Notes under the pieces: model-generated | Told to the model about the DNA's origin: nothing | Seen by the model: only the letters and a program-made list of their open reading frames with translations | The model's database searches: none | Translations under genes and position numbers: made by a program | NCBI GenBank assembly: GCA_015296075.1 | Contig: DVDV01000193.1 | Coordinates: 1-64,000, forward strand | DNA length: 64,000 bases | Reading direction: 5' to 3' | DNA from: Leptolyngbyaceae cyanobacterium M33_DOE_097 | Lineage (GTDB): Bacteria > Cyanobacteriota > Cyanobacteriia > Leptolyngbyales > Leptolyngbyaceae | Part shown: positions 7,918 to 16,708 of the stretch, in pieces | Layout of the letters: the number at the start of each line of letters is the position of its first letter | Numbering within the stretch: position 1 is the first letter of the stretch

Positions 7918-8452
7918 GCCAACTGACAACTGTCAGCTCAACGGCGTTAAGAGAAACTCTTACGCGAAATTAAGACACTAACCAATAACAAGCAACTCAC
8001 CAGACAGGCTAACAATGTAGGGCTTTGGGAAGGAGACACAGTCCCAGAAGCGGCGTTGAGAGAAGTGATGTGTTTCTCTTTGTGTCTATATCCAAACTAT
8101 CATCCTCAACCCTGAGACAACCTCCCATTTAACAGAATTTCACCAGTAGTTAAACAACCTTACAGCGGCTTAACGTATCAATAAACTACTGCCAAATAAA
8201 ATTGATTGTTTCCAGTTATAACTTCCGCCACAAATCGCTGAAACAGCGTCAACGCTTTATTTTCACATTTTGACTCCGTAATATTGTGAAGTCAGCAGCC
8301 GAACGAGTCCTCGAAGAAATTGGGATGTTGTCTTTACAGGGCAGCTTTGCGATCGCTCGCAAGCCTATCTGGATTGTGAAACGTTTTTTAGAACCCTCAT
8401 TCACAGCACCTCTCTCATTTCACACATAATTGAGAACTGCCGTAAACCCATA
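7918..8452. other. Intergenic region with clustered hairpins
   Basis: I see no convincing gene. Three inverted repeats lie close together: CTGAC-AACT-GTCAG (about 7923-7936), TAAGAG-AAA-CTCTTA (about 7947-7961), and a longer arrangement with AGACACA/TGTGTCT enclosing AGAGAA/TTCTCT (about 8033-8086). Together with the hairpin and T run at 7777-7800 on the minus strand they could mark a structured small RNA. The rest is A+T-rich spacer. Confidence 0.35.
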
Positions 8453-8477
8453 AGAAAAAGGGAGTCGTTTGACTCCC
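8453..8477 (-). terminator. Rho-independent terminator of the LTxxQ gene
   Basis: Read on the minus strand: stem GGGAGTC, loop AAAC, stem GACTCCC, then TTTTTC. It lies about 45 nt after the stop of the minus-strand gene at 8520-8969. Confidence 0.88.
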
Positions 8478-8519
8478 TTCTCGTCAGCAGTAAATTAAAG
8501 GTGAATGAATCCGCGAGGC

Positions 8520-8969
8520 TTAAGGCGTCGTGGGTTGTTGAGGGTTCATCCGATTGCCGCGCGACTGCCGCTTTTGCTGCCGCATCTCTTGCAGCTTTTG
8601 CCGTTGTTCAGCCGTCAGCACCGCATCCATTTGCTGCTTCGCTTCTTGCCGAATTGCTTTCATTTGAGTTTTTTGCTCTTCGGTTAAGTTGAGGTTGGGT
8701 CTTTGCCGTTGCTGACGAGCTGTTTGAAGCTGCTGACGTTGCTCAGCTGTAAATACAGCATCCATTTTCTGACGAGTGGATTCGCGAATTTCACGCATTT
8801 GAGCTTTTTGCTGCTCAGTCAAATTTAGCTCTTGCCACTTCGCGCCACGGCCTTGCATTTTACCAGGCCCCGCTGTTGCAAAGTCAGTGAAGGTTGGCAG
8901 CATGGGCGCAGCCGCACCAAGTACCAACGCGATCGCGCCAGGTAGCAAAAACAAAGGCTTGATTTTCAT
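8520..8969 (-). CDS. LTxxQ (Spy/CpxP-like) periplasmic protein
   Basis: A 149-residue exported protein. Residues 1-33 look like a signal peptide (MKIKPLFLLPGAIALVLGAA). The mature part has two closely matching helical units of about 42 residues, each starting LNLTE-x-QK and running through M-x-I-R to MDAV-x-TAEQRQ; these are LTxxQ motifs as in Spy and CpxP, ATP-independent envelope chaperones. The C-terminus is basic and Gln-rich. ATG 8969 is chosen because GAGGAAG precedes it and it starts a proper signal; an upstream in-frame start would add a non-signal stretch. A chaperone or metal-stress role is inferred from the family. A terminator follows at 8453-8477. Confidence 0.85.
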   Translation of the reverse strand: MKIKPLFLLPGAIALVLGAAAPMLPTFTDFATAGPGKMQGRGAKWQELNLTEQQKAQMREIRESTRQKMDAVFTAEQRQQLQTARQQRQRPNLNLTEEQKTQMKAIRQEAKQQMDAVLTAEQRQKLQEMRQQKRQSRGNRMNPQQPTTP

Positions 8970-9138
8970 GAAACTTCCTCTTGTTGAGTTGTGTTGAGTG
9001 AGCAACATCGGATCCGCGTGTTGTATCACCTTAGACAATTAGGTGAAGAAGAAGGTTCAGCAGAATTATGGGAAATTTCTATCTGTTTTTCATTGGATAA
9101 GAATCTCCCGTTCAGCAGGAATGCCACAGCTCCGGCAA

Positions 9139-10467
9139 CTACAACACCCTGAACGTACTGGCAATTTCGTTAACTGTTTCATAGGTGCGAATTTCATCTA
9201 ATGCCTGCCGAAAATTACCTTCGCGCACATCATGAGTCACAACCACAATTTCGGCCATGTCGCCTCTGACATCGGTTTGCACAACCGACTCTAAGCTGAC
9301 ATTGTGGTTGCCAAAGCAGGTGCCGAGGCTACCAATTACCCCGGGCGAATCGTTGGTTAAAAAGCGGGCATAAAAGCGAGTCACCGTCTCATCCGCAGGG
9401 GCGATCGTGCAGTAATGTTGATGCGAGCAAGCTAAAAGCGGATCCAGCAAGGGTTGTCCATCGGGTTTGGTTGCATTGCCTCGCTCAACTTTAAGAATGG
9501 CCGCAATATTCAGCACATCAGAAACGACTGCGCTGGCGGTCGGCCCTGAACCTGCCCCCGGCCCAAAAAACATGACCTGACCGATCGGGTCGCCCTCGAT
9601 CAAAATGGCGTTGTACACATCATTCACACTGGCAAGCGGGTGCTGCTTGGGCACCAGAGTAGGATGCACTCGCACCTGGAGCTGCTCAGGCTCATCGGGA
9701 GATAACTGAGGTTCTCGTCGAGCGATCGCCAACAACTTAATCACAAAACCCAGCCGTTCTGCATAGGCAATATCGGCTGCTCCCACATTGCGAATGCCTT
9801 CACAGTAAACTTCTTCTAACTTGATGCGACCGCCAAAAGCGAGGCTTGCCAAAATTGCAAGTTTATCGGCGGCATCTAAACCATCGACATCCGCTGTCGG
9901 GTCTGCTTCGGCATAGCCCAAGCGCTGAGCATCGGCCAAAATGTCACCAAAATCGCCACCCTCGTTTTTCATGCGGGTCAGGATGTAGTTAGTGGTGCCA
10001 TTCACAATGCCTGTGACGCTATGGATCCGGTTGGCACACAACGACTGCTTCAGTGGCTCAATCACGGGAATGCCACCCCCAACGGCAGCTTCCAATAGCA
10101 CATAGACACCTGCGGCTTCGGCAGCGGTGTAAATTTCTGCACCAAACCGCGCGATCGCCGCTTTATTGGCTGTTACCACATGCTTGCCATGCTGAATCGC
10201 TTTGAGGATGAGCGATCGCGCGGGTTCTAACCCACCAATCACTTCGACGACAATATCCACCTCAGGATCCGTCACGATCGACTCTAAATCGGTCGTCAGC
10301 TTCTCATCGGGAATTTCGACCGGGCGAGGCTTATCGAGCGATCGCACACCAACCTTATAAATTTCTAGCTCTTGCAATAATGGGTGGCGCTGCGCCGGAT
10401 CTTGCAGGATCTTGACCGTTCCCGAACCCACAGTGCCTAAACCGAGCAACCCAATTTTGAATGCCAC
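9139..10467 (-). CDS. hom: Homoserine dehydrogenase
   Basis: A 442-residue enzyme reducing aspartate semialdehyde to homoserine with NAD(P)H, at the branch to threonine and methionine. It has the N-terminal dinucleotide site (GLLGLGTVGSGTV), VVEVIGG and VTANKA in the Rossmann half, the catalytic-domain signature with GIVNGTTNYILTRM, and Lys and Asp residues around ADPTADVDGLDAADK. The C-terminal ~80 residues (SPGVIGSLGTCFGNHNVSLESV) form an ACT domain, which normally gives threonine feedback control. The length is typical of the monofunctional ACT-containing form. Confidence 0.97.
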   Translation of the reverse strand: MAFKIGLLGLGTVGSGTVKILQDPAQRHPLLQELEIYKVGVRSLDKPRPVEIPDEKLTTDLESIVTDPEVDIVVEVIGGLEPARSLILKAIQHGKHVVTANKAAIARFGAEIYTAAEAAGVYVLLEAAVGGGIPVIEPLKQSLCANRIHSVTGIVNGTTNYILTRMKNEGGDFGDILADAQRLGYAEADPTADVDGLDAADKLAILASLAFGGRIKLEEVYCEGIRNVGAADIAYAERLGFVIKLLAIARREPQLSPDEPEQLQVRVHPTLVPKQHPLASVNDVYNAILIEGDPIGQVMFFGPGAGSGPTASAVVSDVLNIAAILKVERGNATKPDGQPLLDPLLACSHQHYCTIAPADETVTRFYARFLTNDSPGVIGSLGTCFGNHNVSLESVVQTDVRGDMAEIVVVTHDVREGNFRQALDEIRTYETVNEIASTFRVL

Positions 10468-10610
10468 AATGTCAACCTACCAACTAGCAGTCCATCCAAC
10501 CATTGTATGGGTGCGGTGGCGATCGCTTTCCATCTTTCTAGAAGAAAGCCATCACCTCTGGTTGAGAAAATCCTGGATTGCAGGCCGCGTTGACAGACTT
10601 GGCTTCAAAT

Positions 10611-10641
10611 AAAAACCAGGCAACATATCTCAGTCACCTGG
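10611..10641 (-). terminator. Possible terminator downstream of petH
   Basis: On the minus strand CCAGG, a 16-nt loop and CCTGG are followed by TTTTTATTT. It lies between petH and hom, about 280 nt past the petH stop, and would separate the two transcripts. The stem is short. Confidence 0.5.
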
Positions 10642-10783
10642 CCCTTATCAATCAAAACAAGATCTATCAAATCTAAGACAGGAAGCTTTTACAGCAAAAA
10701 CCTGCCGACCTTTATAGAAACATGGAGATCACAATCCACTGGGAAAGTGAAAAGAAAATTTTCCTTAAGAAAATTAACTCTCT

Positions 10784-10887
10784 TAGGATCATGGATTAAA
10801 TAAAATCGAATATTTTTTCGTCGAAAGGGGCGAACGGCTGTTCGCCCGTCCAAAAAAGTATCGAAGTTATTTAATTCTTGTTCCTTA
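10784..10887. repeat. Hairpin repeat R2, copy A (full length)
   Basis: A ~104-bp imperfect palindrome. The left arm GGATTAAATAAAATCGA with TTTTTT is mirrored by the right arm AAAAAAGTATCGAAG with TTATTTAATTC, around a central stem GGGCGAAC-GGCT-GTTCGCCC. It is nearly identical to the reverse complement of copy C at 59367-59470 except in the central stem, where both sides change together. It starts 34 nt after the petH stop. A 70-codon open frame across it is not a gene. Confidence 0.85.
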
Positions 10888-10920
10888 ACGATTGTGAGCA
10901 AATGTAGCAGCCCTACCCAA

Positions 10921-12649
<1,729 letters not shown>

Positions 12650-13654
12650 ATGACCAGTAAGCCAGACCGCGTGGTTCTAATTGGCGTCGCCGGAGACTCT
12701 GGGTGCGGCAAGTCCACATTCTTGCGTCGTATTCAGGATTTGTTTGGGGAAGAGTTGGTGACGGTCATCTGCTTAGATGACTATCACAGCCTCGATCGCA
12801 AACAGCGCAAAGAGCTTGGCGTCACCGCATTGAATCCCAAAGCCAACAACTTTGATCTGATGTATGAACAGATCAAGGCTTTGAAGAGCGGTGAATCAAT
12901 TAACAAACCAATCTATAACCACGAAACCGGTGAGATCGACCCACCCGAGGTAATCGAGCCAAACCACATCGTCGTGATTGAAGGGCTGCATCCTCTCTAT
13001 GATGAGCGGGTTCGTAGCTTACTCGACTTCAGCGTTTACCTCGATATCAGCGACGAAGTTAAGATTGCCTGGAAGATTCAGCGCGACATGGCTGAGCGTG
13101 GTCACACCTATGATGATGTGTTAGCCGCGATCAATTCTCGTCGTCCTGACTTTAAGGCGTACATCGATCCTCAAAAAGAGCACGCCAACGTTGTCATCCA
13201 GGTGCTACCCACCCAGTTGATCAAGGGCGACACCGAGCGTAAAGTTCTGCGTGTGCAAATGATCCAGCGGGATGGCGTCGAAGGTTATGATCCGGCATAC
13301 CTGTTTGACGAGGGTTCGACCATCGATTGGATCCCTTGCGGTCGTAAGCTGACCTGCTCTTACCCCGGCATTCGGATGCACTATGGCCCTGACGCTTACT
13401 ACGGTCACAGCGTCTCTGTGCTAGAAGTCGATGGTCAATTCGATCGCCTAGAAGAGGTGATCTACCTGGAGCAGCACCTCAGCAACACTTCGACTCGTTA
13501 CAATGGCGAGCTGACCGAGTTGTTGTTGCAGCACCGCGAATATCCTGGCTCTAACAACGGTACCGGTCTGTTCCAAGTGTTAACGGGCTTGAAGATGCGG
13601 GCCACCTATGAGCGCCTGACTTCGAAGGAAGCAAAAATTGCAGCTAGCGTCTAA
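12650..13654 (+). CDS. prk: Phosphoribulokinase
   Basis: A 334-residue enzyme that phosphorylates ribulose 5-phosphate to RuBP in the Calvin cycle. The P-loop GVAGDSGCGKSTF opens the protein and contains one of the redox cysteines (GCGK). CLDDYHSLDRKQRKE carries the second regulatory Cys, and VVIEGLHPLYDERV the Walker B-like acidic residues; YGPDAYYGH lies further on. The length matches the cyanobacterial and plant form, which is light-regulated by thioredoxin and sequestered with GAPDH by CP12 (family knowledge). A strong terminator follows. Confidence 0.98.
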   Translation: MTSKPDRVVLIGVAGDSGCGKSTFLRRIQDLFGEELVTVICLDDYHSLDRKQRKELGVTALNPKANNFDLMYEQIKALKSGESINKPIYNHETGEIDPPEVIEPNHIVVIEGLHPLYDERVRSLLDFSVYLDISDEVKIAWKIQRDMAERGHTYDDVLAAINSRRPDFKAYIDPQKEHANVVIQVLPTQLIKGDTERKVLRVQMIQRDGVEGYDPAYLFDEGSTIDWIPCGRKLTCSYPGIRMHYGPDAYYGHSVSVLEVDGQFDRLEEVIYLEQHLSNTSTRYNGELTELLLQHREYPGSNNGTGLFQVLTGLKMRATYERLTSKEAKIAASV

Positions 13655-13663
13655 GGCTAGTGT

Positions 13664-13695
13664 GCGGGGGGCATCCGTCCCCCTGCTTAATTTTT
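13664..13695 (+). terminator. Rho-independent terminator of prk
   Basis: Stem GCGGGGG, loop GCATCCGT, stem CCCCCTGC, then TTAATTTTT, starting 9 nt after the prk stop. Confidence 0.85.
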
Positions 13696-13699
13696 GGCT

Positions 13700-13994
13700 A
13701 TTAGTGAAGTCGATTGGTTTGATAAGTTTTTCCCGCGATCGCCCTGATCCTTTCTGGGTTTCTTTGCCCTTATAATATTTTCTTAAGGATCTACTCTAAA
13801 AGATAAATATCAAAAAAGTAATCTCTGACCCAATCACCATGCTGAATTCAGCTTCACGCAACGGTAAGGTGCGAGCCAGCAGGATGTTCAGCAAACGGTC
13901 CCGGATTTTTATAGGCGCAGCAATCTGTCAAAGTGGCAGTTTTGTCTTCGCCTAAATAAAGATAAGCCATGTTGGAAACGTTGAGGTAGAAGCA
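13700..13994. other. Leader region of the RP-repeat gene
   Basis: No gene is seen. TATAAT occurs at 13771-13776 without a matching -35 box. If it is used, the transcript would have a leader of about 210 nt. No riboswitch is recognised. Confidence 0.4.
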
Positions 13995-14483
13995 ATGAGT
14001 GATGAGGTTACGGTTCAGGAGAATGGGGTTGAACCTTCTTCTAAACCAGTCAAGATCGAGACAAAGCCGTCTGAAACTAAAGCAGAAGCACCTGCTCCAA
14101 AAGGCGCTCTTCAACTGCGCCAGCCCACTTCAATGATTATGAACCGTCCTGTTATGCCTAGCGAACTCGAAGTAACAAGCACAATGACTGTTGCTGGCGT
14201 CCGTCCTGTGATTGCCAGCCATTTAGATCTCGTTGGTTCTTTTCTCAATGGTCGCCCGATCTCGGCTAGCCATCTCGTTGTGAAGGAATTGCTGCCTGGC
14301 GGTCGCCCTGTTTTTGCGAGTGAATTAGTTTTGGCCGATGATGGAATGTTGCCTGGTAATCGTCCGATTATGGCAAGTGATCCACTGCTAATGCACTCCA
14401 GCACGCTCCCTGGCAATCGCCCCATTGCGCCAAATGATATCGATGATCCAGAGCCGTCTGCACTGATGGGCTACCTCGACTAA
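13995..14483 (+). CDS. Six-fold RP-repeat protein of unknown function
   Basis: A 162-residue protein. The first ~45 residues are charged and Pro/Lys/Glu-rich. From residue 50 on there are six units of 17-19 residues with the core [N/G/V]-R-P-[V/I]-x-x-[S/N]: NRPVMPSELEV, VRPVIASHLDL, GRPISASHLVV, GRPVFASELVL, NRPIMASDPLL and NRPIAPNDIDD, with Arg at 51, 70, 87, 104, 123 and 142. Between them lie L-P-G-G/N turns. No signal peptide or membrane helix. It is downstream of prk but separated by a terminator. I do not recognise a family; the regular repeats suggest either a small solenoid or a string of binding motifs. Own terminator follows. Confidence 0.85.
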   Translation: MSDEVTVQENGVEPSSKPVKIETKPSETKAEAPAPKGALQLRQPTSMIMNRPVMPSELEVTSTMTVAGVRPVIASHLDLVGSFLNGRPISASHLVVKELLPGGRPVFASELVLADDGMLPGNRPIMASDPLLMHSSTLPGNRPIAPNDIDDPEPSALMGYLD

Positions 14484-14504
14484 TCATTCTCAAAATTTTT
14501 GAGA

Positions 14505-14534
14505 GGCTCCAAGGTATAGGCTTTGGAGCCTTTT
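14505..14534 (+). terminator. Rho-independent terminator of the RP-repeat gene
   Basis: Stem GGCTCCAA, ten-base loop, stem TTGGAGCC, then TTTT, about 20 nt after the stop at 14483. Confidence 0.9.
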
Positions 14535-14632
14535 GCATGGCTAAACTCTATCGATTGATTAACCGCTTCTTTGAACTTACACGGTAGACTGAGCGAGCTT
14601 GCCTCAAAATTTAGCTCTTGTCTATCTGTCTT

Positions 14633-16693
14633 ATGCCAAACCGTCTCGCAAACGCTGAAAGCCTTTACTTACGTAAACATGCTGATAACCCAATTGATTG
14701 GTGGGCGTGGAACGCAGAAGCTTTAGCAACGGCACGGGAACAAGATAAACCCATCTTTTTGTCGATCGGCTACTCGAGTTGTCACTGGTGTACGGTGATG
14801 GAAGGCGAAGCATTTTCGGATTTGGCGATCGCCGCCTATATGAACGAAAACTTTTTGCCGATCAAGGTTGACCGCGAAGAACGCCCTGATCTCGACAGCA
14901 TCTACATGCAAGCCCTGCAAATGATGACGGGGCAAGGTGGTTGGCCGCTCAATATCTTTTTGGCTCCCGATGATTTAGTCCCCTTCTACGGGGGTACGTA
15001 TTTCCCAATTGAGCCTCGCTACGGAAGACCAGGGTTTTTGCAGGTGTTGCAAGCAATTCGAAATTACTACGACACCCAAAAACAAAAGTTGCAAGATGTT
15101 AAAGATGAAATTTTCATGCATCTGCGCGAGTCGGCGACCTTAAAAACATCGCAGAACCTTAACTTTTCCTTGCTTCAAAAAGGTCTCGACTACAGCACAG
15201 GCATTATCTCTGGGCGCACACCAGGTCCCAGTTTTCCGATGATTCCCTATGCGGAGGCAGCTCAACGAGCCGCCCGATTTAATTTTGAGTCGCGCTACAA
15301 CGCCAATGAGGCAAGTCTTCAAAGGGGGTTAGATCTAGCCCTGGGTGGCATTTTTGATCATGTGGGTGGCGGGTTTCATCGTTACACGGTAGACCCCACC
15401 TGGACAGTGCCTCATTTTGAAAAAATGTTGTACGACAACGGTCAAATTACAGAGTACCTCTCAAATCTTTGGGCGAGTGGGGCACAAGAACCAGCATTTA
15501 AACGAGCGATCGCGTTGACCGTTCAATGGCTAAAGCGAGAAATGACTGCCCCCGAAGGTTATTTTTACGCTGCTCAAGATGCTGACAGTTTCACCACCCC
15601 AGAAGAGAAGGAACCCGAGGAAGGAGCCTTCTATGTTTGGGATTACCCAACCTTGACCAATCTGCTTTCAGCACAGGAGTTAGAGGAGTTAACCCAGTAC
15701 TTCACAGTTAACGAAAAAGGCAATTTTGAGGGACATAATGTCTTGCAACGGCGGCAAGCGGGTGAAATTCCAGAAAGCCTTGAAATTGCTTTAGCAAAAT
15801 TATTTGTGACGCGCTACGGCTCCTCATCAACCGAGCTAACGACGTTTACCCCCGCTCGTAACAACGCCGAGGTTAAAGCGATCGCGTGGCCAGCCCGCAT
15901 TCCACCCGTGACCGACACCAAAATGATCGTCGCCTGGAATAGCCTGATGATTTCTGGCTTGAGTCGGGCTGGTGTGGTGTTTCAGCAACCAAACTATTTA
16001 GACCTGGCAATTCAGGCGACAACTTTCATCCTCAAACATCAGTGGCAGTCTGAGCGATTTCATCGCGTCAACTATGAAGGAAAACCCAGTGTTTTAGCCC
16101 AGTCAGAAGACTACGCTCTGTTTGTCAAAGCACTGCTTGATCTCCATCAAGCTTGTTTGAGTCTTGGTCAAACTAACTCAGCAGAAACCTGGCTCCAAGC
16201 CGCAGTGCAGGTACAGACTGAGTTTGATAATTACTTATGGAGTATTGAGTTGGGCGGCTACTTTAATACGGATGCCAGTTCTGATCTACTAATTCGCGAA
16301 CGGAGCTATACCGATAATGCCACACCTTCAGCCAATGGAGTTGCCGTAAGCAACCTCGTGCGATTAGCACTTTTGACTGAAAATCTTGATTACCTCGATC
16401 GCGCTGAGCAAACGTTGCAAGCCTTTAGCAGCGTGATGGAAAAAGCCCCCCAAGCCTGTCCCAGCCTTTTCTCAGGACTGGATTGGTTTTACCATCACAC
16501 ATTGATTCGCACAACAGACGCATGGCTAGAGCAGTTGGGGCAGCAATACGTGCCAACTGCTGCGTTGAAAGCAACAGATGATCTGCCCGATAGTGCGATC
16601 GCGCTTGTCTGTGAAGGGCTAAGTTGCAAAGAACCCGCCCTGACTCCAGACCAGTTGAGCCAACAGGTGTTAGCTAGCCAGACACGAGGCTAG
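14633..16693 (+). CDS. YyaL/spermatogenesis-associated protein 20-like thioredoxin-domain protein
   Basis: A 686-residue cytosolic protein of the DUF255/YyaL family. The N-terminal thioredoxin-like domain holds MPNRLANAESLYLRKHADNP, then SIGYSSCHWCTVM with a CxxC pair, then VDREERPDLD and GGWPLNIFLAPD. The rest is an alpha/alpha barrel like six-hairpin glycosidases (GGIFDHVGGGFHRYTVD, HFEKMLYDN, AWNSLMISGL, YTDNATPSANG). The family is widespread, but its biochemistry is not settled. ATG 14633 matches the conserved family start (MPNRLA); the upstream TTG at 14618 is unlikely. The next gene is convergent, 15 nt away. Confidence 0.92.
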   Translation: MPNRLANAESLYLRKHADNPIDWWAWNAEALATAREQDKPIFLSIGYSSCHWCTVMEGEAFSDLAIAAYMNENFLPIKVDREERPDLDSIYMQALQMMTGQGGWPLNIFLAPDDLVPFYGGTYFPIEPRYGRPGFLQVLQAIRNYYDTQKQKLQDVKDEIFMHLRESATLKTSQNLNFSLLQKGLDYSTGIISGRTPGPSFPMIPYAEAAQRAARFNFESRYNANEASLQRGLDLALGGIFDHVGGGFHRYTVDPTWTVPHFEKMLYDNGQITEYLSNLWASGAQEPAFKRAIALTVQWLKREMTAPEGYFYAAQDADSFTTPEEKEPEEGAFYVWDYPTLTNLLSAQELEELTQYFTVNEKGNFEGHNVLQRRQAGEIPESLEIALAKLFVTRYGSSSTELTTFTPARNNAEVKAIAWPARIPPVTDTKMIVAWNSLMISGLSRAGVVFQQPNYLDLAIQATTFILKHQWQSERFHRVNYEGKPSVLAQSEDYALFVKALLDLHQACLSLGQTNSAETWLQAAVQVQTEFDNYLWSIELGGYFNTDASSDLLIRERSYTDNATPSANGVAVSNLVRLALLTENLDYLDRAEQTLQAFSSVMEKAPQACPSLFSGLDWFYHHTLIRTTDAWLEQLGQQYVPTAALKATDDLPDSAIALVCEGLSCKEPALTPDQLSQQVLASQTRG

Positions 16694-16708
16694 CTAACGT
16701 TTGCGCTG

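Noticed and set aside
10689-10901. 70-codon open frame on the minus strand
   Set aside because: It lies over repeat R2 copy A, and its sequence follows the repeat rather than a protein pattern; no ribosome site.
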